From the NCBI GenBank assembly GCA_004799545.1, contig SSMU01000005.1, positions 124,001 through 188,000 on the forward strand: a DNA stretch of 64,000 nt, read 5' to 3'. Of this stretch, positions 37,652 to 47,967 are shown piece by piece. The notes under the pieces were generated by a model. It did no database searches and was not told the DNA's origin. It was given only the letters and a program-made list of their open reading frames with translations. Position numbers and translations under genes: made by a program. Positions within the stretch are counted from its first letter, which is position 1; the number at the start of each line of letters is the position of its first letter. This DNA comes from Phenylobacterium sp. (lineage in GTDB: Bacteria > Pseudomonadota > Alphaproteobacteria > Caulobacterales > Caulobacteraceae).

Positions 37652-38548
37652 GTGGGCATCCCCTACGTCCGCAAGATCGAGTTCGAGTACGGCCGCGTCG
37701 ACCAGGTCTCGCCCCTGATCCGCCGGGTGATCGCCGACAACCCCGGCCCCTTCACCTTCACCGGCACCGGCACCTACATCGTCGGCCGCGGCGAGGTGGC
37801 GGTCATCGACCCCGGCCCTGACGATCCGGCGCACCTCGCCGCCATCCTGGCCGCCGTCGAAGGCGAACGGATCAGCCACATCGTCATCACCCACCACCAC
37901 TCCGACCACTCGCCCCTGGCCGGGCCGCTGAAGGAAAAGACCGGCGCGCCGATCTACGGCTGCGCGGTGGCGCACCACACCGTGGACGACGGCGGGGTGA
38001 GGATGGAGGCCGACCACGATTTCGGCTTCCGGCCGGACGTCAGCCTGTGCGGCGGCGGCCAGGTCTCGGGGCCCGGCTGGACCCTGGAAGCGATCCCCAC
38101 CCCCGGCCACACCTCCAACCACCTCTGCTACGCCCTGCCCGAGGAGAACGCCTGCTTCACCGGCGACCACATCATGGGCTGGTCGACCACGGTCATCACC
38201 CCGCCCGACGGCGACATGACCGACTACCTGGCCAGCCTGGGCGTGATCCGCGCCCGCGGTTTCGCCACCCTTTGGCCCACCCACGGCCCGCCGGTCCGCG
38301 AGGTCGACGCCTTCATCGCCGCCTACCTCGACCACCGCCAGGACCGCATCGACCAGATCACCGGCGCCCTTAAGGCGGGGCCAGCGAAGATCGCCGACCT
38401 CGTCCCGCGCCTCTACGCCGACGTCGACCCCAAGCTCTGGCCCGCCGCCTCCCGCTCCATGCTGGCCGCCATGATCCACCTCACGCGCGAGGGGAAACTC
38501 GTGGCGGACGGGGCGCCGGGGGCTGCGAGCGAGTACCGGCTGGCCTAA
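37652..38548 (+). CDS. MBL-fold metallo-hydrolase
   Basis: 298 aa with a GTG start 4 nt after the previous stop. The metal site is clear: HHHSDHSPL (HxHxDH-type), PTPGHTSNHLCY, the bridging Asp in CFTGDHIMGW and a late His in LWPTHGPPV. The C-terminal winged-helix-like segment (ALKAGPAKIADLVPRLYADV) is the one seen in LACTB2-like MBL proteins, which hydrolyse RNA or thioester-type substrates. Which substrate is used here is unknown. It converges on the acyl-CoA ligase gene with a shared hairpin in between. Confidence 0.88.
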   Translation: MGIPYVRKIEFEYGRVDQVSPLIRRVIADNPGPFTFTGTGTYIVGRGEVAVIDPGPDDPAHLAAILAAVEGERISHIVITHHHSDHSPLAGPLKEKTGAPIYGCAVAHHTVDDGGVRMEADHDFGFRPDVSLCGGGQVSGPGWTLEAIPTPGHTSNHLCYALPEENACFTGDHIMGWSTTVITPPDGDMTDYLASLGVIRARGFATLWPTHGPPVREVDAFIAAYLDHRQDRIDQITGALKAGPAKIADLVPRLYADVDPKLWPAASRSMLAAMIHLTREGKLVADGAPGAASEYRLA

Positions 38549-38578
38549 CCCCCGCCCATCCCTGCGAAGGCGGGGTTA
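38546..38578. terminator. Shared bidirectional hairpin spanning two stop codons
   Basis: TAACCCC(C)GCC pairs with GGCGGGGTTA across a 12-nt loop, with one bulged C. The left arm begins with the TAA of the MBL gene and the right arm ends with the TAA (minus strand) of the acyl-CoA ligase gene, so the palindrome holds both stops. No T-run, so a Rho-independent mechanism is uncertain. Confidence 0.55.
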
Positions 38579-40225
38579 CGCGCTCACCTTCTTCGCCACA
38601 GCGGTCGGCAGGACGTAGTCCTTCATCCGCTCGCGGATCAGCTTCTTGTCGATCTTGCCGGTCGCCCCCAACGGGATGTCGTCGACGAACACCACGTCGT
38701 CGGGGGTCCACCACTTGGCGATCTTGCCCTCGAGGAATTCGAGGAAGTCCTGCTTCGAGGCGCTCTCGCCGTCCTTCAGCTTGACCAGCAGCACCGGCCG
38801 CTCGTCCCACTTCGGGTGCGCCGCGCCGATCACCGCGCAAAGCGACGCCTTCGGGTGGCCCACCGCCAGGTTCTCGATCTCGATGGTGGAGATCCACTCG
38901 CCGCCGGACTTGATCACGTCCTTGGCCCGGTCGGTGATCTGCATGAAGCCGTCCGGGTCGATGGTGGCGACGTCGCCGGTGTCGAAATAGCCCGCCTCGT
39001 CGAGGATCTGGCCACCGTCGCCCTTGAAGTACTCGGCCGCCACGAACGGGCCCTGCACCTTCAGCCGGCCGAAGGTCTTGCCGTCGTGCGGCAGCTCCTG
39101 GTCGGCGTCGTCCTCGATCTTCATGTCGACGCCCAGCGGCACGCGGCCCTGCTTCAGCTTCAGGCGCAGCTGGCCCTCGGCGTCGAGGCCGAGGGTCGCC
39201 TGGTTGGGCGAGGCCAGGGTCCCCATCGGCGACATCTCGGTCATCCCCCAGGCGTGGGTGACGTCGACGCCGAACTCGTCGCGGAAGCCGCGGACGATCG
39301 CCTCGGGCACCGCCGAGCCGCCGATCACCACCCGCTTCAGGGTCGAGAGCTTGGCCTGTTTTTCCCTGAGCTCGGTGAGCAGCATCTGCCAGACGGTCGG
39401 CACCGCCGCCGAGAAGGTGACCCCCTCGCTCTCCAGCAGCTCATGGATCGAGGCGCCGTCGAGCTTGGCGCCCGGCATCACCAGCTTCGCCCCCACCGCC
39501 GGCGCCGAGAAGGCCATGCCCCAGGCGTTGGCGTGGAACATCGGCACGACGGGCAGCAGCACATCGGCAGCGGAGAAGCCCATGACGTCGGCGCCCAGGG
39601 TCACCAGGGTGTGCAGGAAGTTCGACCGGTGCGAGTAGAGCACGCCCTTCGGATTGCCCGTCGTGCCCGAGGTGTAGCAGAGCCCCGCGGCGGTGTTCTC
39701 GTCGAAGCCGCCCCATTCGCAGTCGGCGCCGTTGTCGGCCACCAGGGTCTCGAAGCAGAGGGCGCCCGGATAGACGCTGTCGTCCATGTGCGCCGCGTCG
39801 GTCATCACCACCACGTGCTTCACGCTCGGCATCTTGGCGCGGTGCTCGGCAAGCACCGGCAGGAAGGTCAGATCGGTGAAGATGATCTGATCCTCGGCGT
39901 GGTTGATGATGTAGCAGAGCTGCTCGGCGAACAGCCGCGGGTTCAGCGTGTGGCAGACCGCCCCGATGCCCATGATGCCGTACCAGGCCTCGAGGTGCCG
40001 GCCGGTGTTCCAGGCCAGGGTCGCGACCCGGTCGCCCGACTTGATCCCCAGGCCCTTCAGCGCGTTGGAGATGCGCTTGGCGCGGGTGTGCGCCTCGGCG
40101 TAGGTCGTTCGGACGATCGGGCCTTCCACCGAGCGGGTGACGATCTCGACGTCGCCGTGCCACTTGGCGGCATGGTCGAGGATCTTGTCGACCGTTAGCG
40201 GCCAATTCTGCATCAGGCCGAGCAT
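38576..40225 (-). CDS. AMP-forming fatty-acyl-CoA ligase
   Basis: 549 aa, usual family length, with GGAGAA before the ATG. The adenylate-forming motif is [18 protein letters not shown]; the later motif [15 protein letters not shown] and the hinge region [17 protein letters not shown] are present. The C-terminal catalytic Lys lies in [14 protein letters not shown]. It activates a medium- or long-chain fatty acid as acyl-AMP and transfers it to CoA, usually the entry to beta-oxidation. The exact chain length cannot be told. Monocistronic by position. Confidence 0.93.
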   Translation of the reverse strand: MLGLMQNWPLTVDKILDHAAKWHGDVEIVTRSVEGPIVRTTYAEAHTRAKRISNALKGLGIKSGDRVATLAWNTGRHLEAWYGIMGIGAVCHTLNPRLFAEQLCYIINHAEDQIIFTDLTFLPVLAEHRAKMPSVKHVVVMTDAAHMDDSVYPGALCFETLVADNGADCEWGGFDENTAAGLCYTSGTTGNPKGVLYSHRSNFLHTLVTLGADVMGFSAADVLLPVVPMFHANAWGMAFSAPAVGAKLVMPGAKLDGASIHELLESEGVTFSAAVPTVWQMLLTELREKQAKLSTLKRVVIGGSAVPEAIVRGFRDEFGVDVTHAWGMTEMSPMGTLASPNQATLGLDAEGQLRLKLKQGRVPLGVDMKIEDDADQELPHDGKTFGRLKVQGPFVAAEYFKGDGGQILDEAGYFDTGDVATIDPDGFMQITDRAKDVIKSGGEWISTIEIENLAVGHPKASLCAVIGAAHPKWDERPVLLVKLKDGESASKQDFLEFLEGKIAKWWTPDDVVFVDDIPLGATGKIDKKLIRERMKDYVLPTAVAKKVSA

Positions 40226-40289
40226 TCACGTTCTCCAGCAGGCGGCTTTTCTTGGGTTTTCGGCAGGTTAGTTTCCTGAACCGCTATAA

Positions 40290-41777
40290 TCAACGGAGCC
40301 GCTGCGCCAGCCAGGCGGCCGCGGCCGTCTCCACGTCCGAGGTGTCGACCCGGCGCCAGGCGATGCTGTCCTCGTCCAGCCGCCGCATCTGGTCGCGCAG
40401 CACCTCCACCGTGGCGTCGGAGGCGTCGCCGGTGCGCGCCGCCACCCGGCCCTCCAGCACCGCCATGGGGGCGCCCAGCCAGATGCCTTCGAAGGGGACG
40501 CCCAGCTCCGTCGCCAGCCGCTCGGCGCGGCCGCGCAAGATCGGATCGGTGAAGGTGGCGTCCAGCACCACCGCCCGGCCGGCCTTCAGCATGGCGCCCG
40601 CCTCGGCCAGCAGGGTGTCGTAGACGCGGTCATAGAACTCTGGCGTGTAGATCTCGCGGTCGAGGCGCTCCCTGGGCCCGGCCTTGGCCAGCCGCTTCCT
40701 GATCTCGTCGGTGCGCAGCACCACCGCCCCCGGCGCGGCCCCCAGCTCGGGGGCGATCCGCCGCGCGAAGGTCGACTTGCCGGCGCCGGACAGCCCGCCC
40801 ACCGCGGCCAGCACCGGCGGCGGCGGCGACAGGTGGGCGATCGCCGCCTCCAGATAGGCCCGGGCGCCCTCGAGGTCGCCCTGGTGCGCCTGCACGTGGG
40901 TCCTGACGCCGGCCCGCACCGACAGCATCAGCGGCAGGGCGGCCAGCCCCGCCCACAGGCTTTCCGGGAAGCTGCGCGCCGCCTCGTCGAGGTAGGCCGA
41001 CAGCACCCGGACCGCCGCGTCCCGCCGGCCGCGGAAGTCGAGGTCCATCAGCAGGAAGGCCACGTCGTAGAGCACGTCGATGTCCGACAGCTCGTCGTTG
41101 AACTCGATGCAGTCGAAGAGGATCGGCCCCCCGTCCTCCACCAGGATGTTGCCGAGGTGCAGGTCGCCGTGGCAGCGCCGCGCGAAACCCTCCGCCACCC
41201 GTTGGCGCAGCAGCGGCCCCTGCCGGACCCACTCCGCCTCGGTCGCCGCCACCAGCCGCGCCACGGGCGCCTCGCCGAGCTTGTCCGCCAGATCCTCGAT
41301 CAGCCGGGCGTTGGACGGCACGGTGAACGACATCCCCGAGCGGTCGCGGCGCGGGGCGCGCGCATGGAAGCCGGCGATGGTCCGGCCCAGCGCCTCGGCC
41401 ATCTCCCCGTCCACCGCCTCCAGGCTGGCGGCCAGCACCGCCTCGTCGGCGAAGCGGCGCATCTCCAGCACGTGGTCGAGGATCTCGCCCGGCCCGTCGA
41501 GCTCCAGCCCGCCGCCCGCCCGCCGCGTCACCCGGCGGACCGCGCGATAGATGTCCGGCGCCGCGTCCTTGTTGAACGCCAGCTCGCGCTCCAGGGCCCA
41601 GAGGCGGCGCTCGGCGGTGGTGAAGTCCACATAGCCCAGGTCGACGCGCCGCTTCTGCTTGAACGCCGCCTGCGGGGTCAGGAACACCCGGGCCAGCGCG
41701 GTCTCGATCGTCCGCTCGGCCTGGCTTGCGAGCCAGGCGGTGACCTCGGCCTCGTCCCCCTTGGGCCGATCGCTCAA
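40290..41777 (-). CDS. Fused APH-like kinase and P-loop ATPase (AAA_33)
   Basis: 495 aa. The N-terminal 310 residues resemble aminoglycoside phosphotransferase-like kinases, with the catalytic loop HGDLHLGN at 203-210 followed by [10 protein letters not shown] as the metal-binding block. The C-terminal 170 residues are a P-loop kinase-like domain with Walker A GLSGAGKS at 328-335 and the following [10 protein letters not shown]. This fusion is known in Proteobacteria, but I know of no settled function. Its start overlaps the pdxH stop by 4 nt, so it is co-translated with a vitamin B6 enzyme. Confidence 0.85.
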   Translation of the reverse strand: MSDRPKGDEAEVTAWLASQAERTIETALARVFLTPQAAFKQKRRVDLGYVDFTTAERRLWALERELAFNKDAAPDIYRAVRRVTRRAGGGLELDGPGEILDHVLEMRRFADEAVLAASLEAVDGEMAEALGRTIAGFHARAPRRDRSGMSFTVPSNARLIEDLADKLGEAPVARLVAATEAEWVRQGPLLRQRVAEGFARRCHGDLHLGNILVEDGGPILFDCIEFNDELSDIDVLYDVAFLLMDLDFRGRRDAAVRVLSAYLDEAARSFPESLWAGLAALPLMLSVRAGVRTHVQAHQGDLEGARAYLEAAIAHLSPPPPVLAAVGGLSGAGKSTFARRIAPELGAAPGAVVLRTDEIRKRLAKAGPRERLDREIYTPEFYDRVYDTLLAEAGAMLKAGRAVVLDATFTDPILRGRAERLATELGVPFEGIWLGAPMAVLEGRVAARTGDASDATVEVLRDQMRRLDEDSIAWRRVDTSDVETAAAAWLAQRLR

Positions 41778-42463
41778 GGGAACAGCCGCCGCGTCGTCCA
41801 GCCGGCCCCGGCACGTTCCTGGGCGCCTTCCGGGGCGCGCTCGAACACCAGGCGCTCATGCAGCCGGAACGGCCGGTCGCGCCAGAACTCGATGGCCTGC
41901 GGAACCACCCGGAAGCCCGACCAGTGCGGCGGCCGCGGCACCTTGCCCAGGCCGAACTTCAGGCCCACCTCGGCGATCTTCCTCTCCAGGGCCAGCCGGT
42001 CCGGCAGGGATTGCGACTGGTCCGAGGCCCAGGCGCCCAGCTGGGCGGGCCGGGCGCGCGTCGCCCAATAGGCGTCGGCCTCCTCGGCGCTGACGGCTGA
42101 CACCGCGCCCCGCACCCGCACCTGGCGCCTGAGCGTCTTCCAGTGGAACAGCAGGGCCGCCTGCGGATTGGCGGCCAGCTGCCGACCCTTGGCGCTCTCC
42201 AGGTTGGAATAGAACACGAAGCCGCCCGCGTCGGCGGCCTTCAGCAGCACCATCCGCACGTCCGGCAGGCCGCTCTCGTCGGCGGTGGCCAGCGACATGG
42301 CGTTGGCGTCGTTGGGCTCTTTCGCCAGGGCCTCGGTCAGCCAGGCGTTGAACAGGGCGAAGGGGTCGGCCTCGCTGAGCAGCGGCGGCGGCGCGGCGCT
42401 CGCCACCTGGCGGACGTACTCGTCCTCGCTCGGCGACGGCGGGATCGGGGCCTTCACGGTCAT
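41774..42463 (-). CDS. pdxH: Pyridoxamine 5'-phosphate oxidase
   Basis: 229 aa from ATG at 42463 (a start 6 codons upstream is also possible). The FMN- and substrate-binding blocks are easily seen: [57 protein letters not shown] and the C-terminal [19 protein letters not shown]. It oxidises pyridoxine or pyridoxamine 5'-phosphate to PLP, the last step of the salvage and DXP-dependent pathways. Length is standard. The gene at 42541 is divergent. Confidence 0.96.
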   Translation of the reverse strand: MTVKAPIPPSPSEDEYVRQVASAAPPPLLSEADPFALFNAWLTEALAKEPNDANAMSLATADESGLPDVRMVLLKAADAGGFVFYSNLESAKGRQLAANPQAALLFHWKTLRRQVRVRGAVSAVSAEEADAYWATRARPAQLGAWASDQSQSLPDRLALERKIAEVGLKFGLGKVPRPPHWSGFRVVPQAIEFWRDRPFRLHERLVFERAPEGAQERAGAGWTTRRLFP

Positions 42464-42540
42464 GTCGCGGATATAGCGCAAACCTACCCGGCTGCGAGGG
42501 CTTAACCGCGCATTGACCCCGCGTGGCGCAGGCTGATTCG

Positions 42541-43236
42541 ATGGGCCGGACCCAAAGCGACATGACCTTGAGCGAAGCCCGTGCGCTGCTCGGCGTGCGC
42601 TCGTCTGCGACCCCCACCGATCTTCGGCGCGCCTTCCGCGACGCCGCCAAGGCGGCCCACCCGGACCGCGACGGCGGCTCCCCCGACCGCTTCCGCCGGG
42701 TGATGACCGCCTACCGCCGGCTGGAGCAGGCCTCCGCCGAGATCGTCCACCGCAAGCCCTCGATGACGCCCCCGGCGGACCTGCGCCCGCTCACCATCAC
42801 CCCGCTGATGGCCTGGAACGGCGGGGCCGTGGAGCACCGCACGGCGGACGGCCGGACCTTGCGCATCCGCCTGCCGATCGGCCTGCGCAACGGCGACATG
42901 GTCCGGGCCGGCGGCGAGGACATGGCGGTGCTGGTCCAGGCCAAGGACGGCATGGTGGTGCGCGGCGACGACCTGTGGATCACCGTCAGCGTCCCGCCCC
43001 GGGTGCTGGAGGAAGGCGGCCGGGTGCCGGTGGTGACCCCGATCGGCCGGCGCATCCTGTGGGTCTCCAAGAAGGCCGGCGAACGCCGCCTGGTCCGCGC
43101 CCCCGGCCTCGGCCTGCCGGCTCGCGGACGCCGGCCGCAGGGCTGCCTGTTCGTCCGCCTCGCCCCCAAGACCGGCCCGCTGGACAGCGCCGCCCGCAAC
43201 CTGCTCCGCCGCTTCACCGCCGTCTGGGCGGTCTAG
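42541..43236 (+). CDS. Short DnaJ-type co-chaperone
   Basis: 231 aa from ATG at 42541 (a GTG at 42523 and an ATG at 42562 are alternatives). Residues 10-60 form a J-domain with the HPD motif in [17 protein letters not shown], so it should stimulate a DnaK ATPase. The rest is a single C-terminal peptide-binding-like region: [20 protein letters not shown] followed by [19 protein letters not shown] and [14 protein letters not shown], a shortened version of the DnaJ/CbpA beta-barrel. It lacks the G/F-rich and zinc-finger segments, as in CbpA-type J-proteins. Confidence 0.85.
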   Translation: MGRTQSDMTLSEARALLGVRSSATPTDLRRAFRDAAKAAHPDRDGGSPDRFRRVMTAYRRLEQASAEIVHRKPSMTPPADLRPLTITPLMAWNGGAVEHRTADGRTLRIRLPIGLRNGDMVRAGGEDMAVLVQAKDGMVVRGDDLWITVSVPPRVLEEGGRVPVVTPIGRRILWVSKKAGERRLVRAPGLGLPARGRRPQGCLFVRLAPKTGPLDSAARNLLRRFTAVWAV

Positions 43237-43381
43237 GACGGATCGACATTCAACCCACGCGTGGCGCGTTTCCCGAAGAGCCTTCCTCCTCGATGGGGGG
43301 AGGCGCGAACTCTGCCCGCCGTCGATGTCGCTCCGTCCTAAAGCGACCCGCCCGACGAGGGCGACGCCGGTCTTCCCCATC

Positions 43382-44809
43382 CTACCTGGCGCCCGGCTGG
43401 GCCGCCTGGGCCGCGTCTAGCGCGGCCTTTCGGAAATTGGTCCGCACGCCGGAGGGCGAGCCGAACTCCATCAGCTGGTCCGTCCTGGGATCGTACCTCG
43501 GCCAGGCGGTGGCCCCGCAACGCGGCGCGCCCGTCTTGGCGAACGACACCCAACAGGCGTGGACGGTGGCGGCCATCGCCCTGTCCTCATCGGATGGATG
43601 GGCAGGACCGGCGACCGGATTGGCCGGGTTCGGGGTGGACAGCGGCGGGCGGAGCTGGCCGTTGAACACATAGTAGAGCTCACCGGCGTGCGGCGCGCCT
43701 TGGGCCTCGGGCGAGCGCTTCTCCGTCGCCACGTAGGAGAAGAAGTAGAGCCAGCTGGGCTTGCCGTCGGCCGATTTCGCCGCGATGAACCGCGCCGGCG
43801 CGCCGCCCTCGGTGTTGGTCCAGTCCACCGCCGCCTGGCCCTTCATCGACTGGTGGAGCCAGGCCTCCCAGCTGTTGGAGCCGACGATCAGCGGCACGTC
43901 CACCGTGTGCCTGTTGGCCATCGCCTGCAGTGAGGATTCGGTCATCAGCCGGCCGTCGACGATCGGGAACAGCGCGCCCTCCTGGGCGGCGACCAGCTTC
44001 TCGGCCGGGATGGCCTTCAGCTCCGCCAGGGCGGCGGTGGGCGACGCCCCGGCCCGGATCGCCAGCGCCTGGCCGTCGGCCTCGGCCTTGGCCAGTGGCG
44101 GGGAGTCGCCCCAGGTGATGTTGGATTCCACGATCGCCTGGTTGAACAGGCCCCGCGCGCCCTTCAGCCCCAGCAGGGCATAGATGTCGATCGCGCCGGC
44201 GGATTCGCCGAACACCGTGACCCGCCGGGGGTCGCCGCCGAACGCCCTGATGTTCGCCCGCACCCATTTCAGCGCGGCGAGCTGGTCCATCAGGCCGTAG
44301 TCCGCCAGCGGCTCGCCGGGGGTCGCGGCCCGGCTGATCGCCGGATGGGCGAAGAAGCCCAATGGTCCCAGGCGGTAGTTGACTGTGACCATGACGACGC
44401 CGTCCTGCGCGAAGGCCGGGCTTTCGTACATCGCGCCTGAGCCGCCGGTGTTCGAGCCGCCATGGATCCAGACCATCACCGGCGCGTCCTTGGCCCCGGC
44501 CGGGGCCTGGACGTTCAGATAGAGGCAATCCTCCGACGCCTTGGCCCCGCCAAAGGTGTGCTGGGCGCAACTGGCCGCGTAGACCACCGCGGGGCGCTCC
44601 CCGCTCCAGCCCGCGGCCGGTTGCGGCGGCTTCCAGCGCAGATCGCCCACTGGCGGGGCCGCGAAGGGTATGCCCCGGAAGCTGACGATCCCGTCGGACC
44701 GCTCGCCGACCAGCACGCCCTGGCCGATCGTGACCTTGGACGGCTCCGCGGCGGCCGCCCCGGCCCAGGCCAGGCCCAGCGCCAGCGCGCCGGCAATCAA
44801 ACGTCTCAA
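43382..44809 (-). CDS. Type-B carboxylesterase/lipase, secreted
   Basis: 475 aa with a TTG start preceded by GGAGGG and a signal peptide (LIAGALALGLAWAGAAAAE). Alpha/beta-hydrolase features: FRGIPFAAPPVGDLRW, CAQHTFGGAKASEDCLYLNV, the oxyanion loop WIHGGSNTGGSG, the nucleophile Ser in VTVFGESAGAIDIYALL, and the catalytic His region PHAGELYYVFNGQ near the end. It should hydrolyse carboxylic esters in the periplasm or outside the cell. It is shorter than most full-length type-B esterases. Confidence 0.92.
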   Translation of the reverse strand: MRRLIAGALALGLAWAGAAAAEPSKVTIGQGVLVGERSDGIVSFRGIPFAAPPVGDLRWKPPQPAAGWSGERPAVVYAASCAQHTFGGAKASEDCLYLNVQAPAGAKDAPVMVWIHGGSNTGGSGAMYESPAFAQDGVVMVTVNYRLGPLGFFAHPAISRAATPGEPLADYGLMDQLAALKWVRANIRAFGGDPRRVTVFGESAGAIDIYALLGLKGARGLFNQAIVESNITWGDSPPLAKAEADGQALAIRAGASPTAALAELKAIPAEKLVAAQEGALFPIVDGRLMTESSLQAMANRHTVDVPLIVGSNSWEAWLHQSMKGQAAVDWTNTEGGAPARFIAAKSADGKPSWLYFFSYVATEKRSPEAQGAPHAGELYYVFNGQLRPPLSTPNPANPVAGPAHPSDEDRAMAATVHACWVSFAKTGAPRCGATAWPRYDPRTDQLMEFGSPSGVRTNFRKAALDAAQAAQPGAR

Positions 44810-44982
44810 GGATTCCCTCCCCTGGCGAGCTTGGGCGCCGCCTTCGGTGCGACCATCGCCGCATCCGGCGATTTTCGCCAGGGCCGCCTCACGACGCCCG
44901 CGCCGGAGACCCGGTCGGTTTCAGCTCTCGGGCCCAGGGTCTAGACTGGGCGGAGGCGCCGCTTCGTGCGCAGGGGGCTTCG

Positions 44983-46059
44983 ATGATCGTCAGGACCTTG
45001 ATCGCCGCGCTCGCCGCATTGTTCGTCAGCGCCGGCGCCGCGGCGGCCTTTCCGGTGGGCGAGCGGCACCTCATGACCACCTCGCCGACCGCGCCGCTGC
45101 GCGACGCCGAGCACCGGGCCATCCTGCGGATCACCGTCTGGTACCCCGCCGCGGCCGACGCCAAGCCGCTGCCGCTGACCATCGGCCCGCCCGACAAGCC
45201 GCTGTTCGAGATCGGCGAGGTGGCGGCCGACGCCGCCTTCGCCGACGGCAAGCGCCGCCCGGTGATCCTGTTCTCCCACGGCTTCGGCGGCACGGCGCGG
45301 ATGATGGGCTGGTTCACCATCCCCCTGGCGGCTGCGGGCTATGTGGTGATCGCCGTCGACCATCCCGGCAACAACGGCATGGACAAGATGACCGCCCCCG
45401 GGGCGATGATGTTCTGGGACCGGCCGGAGGACCTGCGCGACGCCCTCGCCAAGGTCGAGGCCGACCCGGCGATCGCGCCGCATCTGGACGCCCGGCGGCT
45501 CGGCGTGGCGGGCTTCTCGGCCGGCGGCTTCACCGCCCTGGTGGCGGCCGGCGCCCGGATCGACCTGCCGCGCTTCCGCAGCTTCTGCCAGGCCAACCCC
45601 ACCGACGGCGTCTGCGCCCCGCAGAAGGAGTTCGTGCTGACCCAGGACGACGCCGCGAAGCTCGCCGTCGCCCCCGAGTTCGCCCCGGAGATGGCCCGCG
45701 CCAACGGGGCCCATGCGGTGCCCGGCGTGAAGGCTGCCTTCGCCATCGCTCCGGCCATCGTCCAGGCCCTCGACCCGGAGAGCCTCAAGGCGATGCGCGT
45801 CCCCGTGGCCATCATCCTCGGCAACGCCGACCCGGTGGCGCCTCCCAAGACCAACGGCCTGGCCGCCGCCCAGGCCCTGCCCCATCCCGAGCTCACCGAG
45901 CTGCAGGACGTCGGCCACTACGACTTCCTGGCCCCCTGCACCCCGGCCGGCGAGCAGACGGTCCCGCTCTGCAACACCAAGGCCCCCAAGGACGCCACCC
46001 ATCGGGCGGCGATCCACGCAGCCCTGGACTTCTTCGAGCACACCCTCGGCGCGCCCTAG
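44983..46059 (+). CDS. Secreted alpha/beta hydrolase, dienelactone/PAF-AH-like
   Basis: 358 aa with a signal peptide (IVRTLIAALAALFVSAGAAAA). The hydrolase pattern is FSHGFGGTARMMGWFTIPLA, nucleophile Ser in LGVAGFSAGGFTALVAAG, acid in VAIILGNADPVAPP and His in LQDVGHYDFLAPC. Several Cys in the mature region (FCQANPTDGVCAPQ, APCTPAGEQTVPLC) suit disulfides. Related to the predicted dienelactone hydrolase/PAF acetylhydrolase group. Substrate unknown. Divergent from the esterase at 43382. Confidence 0.88.
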   Translation: MIVRTLIAALAALFVSAGAAAAFPVGERHLMTTSPTAPLRDAEHRAILRITVWYPAAADAKPLPLTIGPPDKPLFEIGEVAADAAFADGKRRPVILFSHGFGGTARMMGWFTIPLAAAGYVVIAVDHPGNNGMDKMTAPGAMMFWDRPEDLRDALAKVEADPAIAPHLDARRLGVAGFSAGGFTALVAAGARIDLPRFRSFCQANPTDGVCAPQKEFVLTQDDAAKLAVAPEFAPEMARANGAHAVPGVKAAFAIAPAIVQALDPESLKAMRVPVAIILGNADPVAPPKTNGLAAAQALPHPELTELQDVGHYDFLAPCTPAGEQTVPLCNTKAPKDATHRAAIHAALDFFEHTLGAP

Positions 46060-46099
46060 GTTTGGCCCCGGGCCAAGCTTCCGCTAGAAGCGCCAGGCC

Positions 46100-47233
46100 A
46101 TGTCGCACAACAGCTTCGGCCACCTGTTCCGCGTGACCACCTGGGGCGAGAGCCACGGGCCGGCGCTCGGCTGCGTCGTCGACGGCTGTCCGCCCGGCCT
46201 GCCGCTGGTCGAGGCCGACATCCAGCAGTGGCTGGAGAAGCGCCGCCCCGGCCAGGGCAAGTTCGTCACCCAGCGCCAGGAACCGGACGCGGTGAAGATC
46301 CTCTCCGGCGTGTTCTCCGACGACCGCACGGCCAAGGGCTCTGGCGGCCAAGTCACCACCGGCACGCCGATCTCGCTGGTTATCGAGAACCTCGACCAGC
46401 GCAGCCGCGACTATTCGGAGATCGCCACCAGCTTCCGGCCCGGCCACGCCGACTATGCCTATTTCGCCAAGTACGGCGTGCGCGACTACCGCGGCGGCGG
46501 CCGGCAGTCGGCGCGGGAGACCGCAGCGAGGGTCGCGGCCGGCGCCATCGCCCGCAAGATCATCGACGGCGTCACGATCCGCGCCTGCGTCACCCAGATC
46601 GGCCCGCACGCGGTGGATCCCGACCGCATCGACTGGGCGAGTGTCGGCGACAACCCGTTCTGGTGTCCCGACCCGGAGATGGTTCCGGTCTGGGAGCAGC
46701 ACCTGGAGGCCATCCGCAAGGCCGGTTCCTCCACCGGCGCGATCGTCGCCGTGGAGGCCGATGGCGTGCCGCCCGGCTGGGGCGCGCCGGTCTATGGCAA
46801 GCTCGACGCCGAGCTGGCCGCCGCCCTCATGTCGATCAACGCCGCCAAGGGGGTGGAGATCGGCGCGGGCTTCGCCGCCGCCGCCCTCTCCGGCGAGGAG
46901 AACGCCGACGAGATGCGGGCCGGCAATGACGGCCCGGTCTTCCTCTCCAACCAGGCCGGCGGCGTGCTGGGCGGCATCTCCACCGGCCAGCCGGTGACCG
47001 CGCGGGTGGCCTTCAAGCCCACCTCTTCGATCCTGACGCCCCGGCTCAGCCTCAACGAGGCCGGCGAGGAGATCGAGCTGCGCACCAAGGGCCGCCACGA
47101 CCCCTGCGTCGGCATCCGCGCCGCGCCGGTGGTCGAGGCCATGGTCGCCTGCGTGCTGGCCGACGCCTTCCTCAGGCACCGCGCCCAGACCGGCGGCGGC
47201 GCTTTCGCGCCAGGCGAGAGCGAGCGGCGTTAG
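46100..47233 (+). CDS. aroC: Chorismate synthase
   Basis: 377 aa, standard length. All three signatures are intact: [18 protein letters not shown] at the N-terminus, [19 protein letters not shown] in the middle, and [18 protein letters not shown]. It uses reduced FMN to convert 5-enolpyruvylshikimate 3-phosphate to chorismate, the last common step of aromatic amino acid synthesis. The tyrosine-branch operon at 56-59 kb in this window uses its product, but is not co-transcribed with it. Confidence 0.97.
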   Translation: MSHNSFGHLFRVTTWGESHGPALGCVVDGCPPGLPLVEADIQQWLEKRRPGQGKFVTQRQEPDAVKILSGVFSDDRTAKGSGGQVTTGTPISLVIENLDQRSRDYSEIATSFRPGHADYAYFAKYGVRDYRGGGRQSARETAARVAAGAIARKIIDGVTIRACVTQIGPHAVDPDRIDWASVGDNPFWCPDPEMVPVWEQHLEAIRKAGSSTGAIVAVEADGVPPGWGAPVYGKLDAELAAALMSINAAKGVEIGAGFAAAALSGEENADEMRAGNDGPVFLSNQAGGVLGGISTGQPVTARVAFKPTSSILTPRLSLNEAGEEIELRTKGRHDPCVGIRAAPVVEAMVACVLADAFLRHRAQTGGGAFAPGESERR

Positions 47234-47253
47234 CAATTTCCCGCATGGCGATA

Positions 47254-47272
47254 GCTGCAAGCTAAGCTTGCA
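47254..47272. repeat. Perfect 9-bp palindrome downstream of aroC
   Basis: CTGCAAGCT and AGCTTGCAG with a single central base form a perfect inverted repeat 20 nt after the aroC stop and about 125 nt before the next start. The spacing suits a DNA-binding site better than a hairpin with a usable loop. No regulator can be named. Confidence 0.4.
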
Positions 47273-47397
47273 GACCGATAGTCCACACGCCACAAGGGCT
47301 TAGGCCAACTGACCCGCGAGCCGCTTTTCCAATTGACCGGACTCGTGGCGGACCCGTAATCAGCGCGACCCTCGCCTCTCAAGATCGGCGTTCGCGC

Positions 47398-47907
47398 GTG
47401 CGCTACGACCTGCTCAAGATCCTGCTCGTCGACGACAACCACTACATGCGCGTCCTGCTGGGCGAAATCCTGCGGGCGATCGGCTGCCAGCACATCTTCG
47501 AGGCCAACGACGGGGCCGAGGCCCTGCAGGCGATGCGCAACAACAGCGTCGACATCGTCATGACCGACCTCTCCATGCAGCCGCTGGACGGGATCGACTT
47601 CGTGCGCCTGCTGCGCAACTCGCCCGACAGCCCCAATCCGATGGTCCCGGTGATCATGATCACCGGCCATTCGACCATGGTCCGGGTGGCCGAGGCGCGC
47701 GACGCCGGGGTCAACGAATTCCTCGCCAAGCCGCTGACCGCCCGCGGGGTGATCGAGCGCCTGGGCCAGGTGGTGGAGAACCCGCGCCCGTTCATCCGCA
47801 CCGGCAGCTACTTCGGCCCCGACCGCCGCCGCCGCGCCGATCCCAACTTCACCGGCCCCTGGCGGCGCGGGGGCGACACCCAAAGAGCCGCACCCAAGGG
47901 CGACTGA
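47398..47907 (+). CDS. Response regulator with Arg-rich tail
   Basis: 169 aa, GTG start (VRYDLLKILLVDDNHYMRV). The receiver domain is complete: acidic pair DD, acceptor Asp in IVMTDLSMQPLDG, Thr switch in IMITGH, and Lys in EFLAKPLTARG. No output domain, but a 40-residue tail (FIRTGSYFGPDRRRRADP, then FTGPWRRGGD) extends past the receiver. I recall this kind of tail in CheY-like proteins of alphaproteobacteria, whose function is not established. Partner kinase unknown; the degenerate kinase at 55186 is the nearest kinase-like gene. Confidence 0.88.
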   Translation: MRYDLLKILLVDDNHYMRVLLGEILRAIGCQHIFEANDGAEALQAMRNNSVDIVMTDLSMQPLDGIDFVRLLRNSPDSPNPMVPVIMITGHSTMVRVAEARDAGVNEFLAKPLTARGVIERLGQVVENPRPFIRTGSYFGPDRRRRADPNFTGPWRRGGDTQRAAPKGD

Positions 47908-47967
47908 GCGCCCTATTTCCGGGCGCAACCTCTGGCATGATGGCCGGAAGTCTGGGGAATCTCCGTC

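Noticed and set aside
47234..47397. Riboswitch or leader peptide between aroC and the response regulator
   Set aside because: Apart from a 19-bp palindrome there is no conserved aptamer-like structure or short leader ORF.
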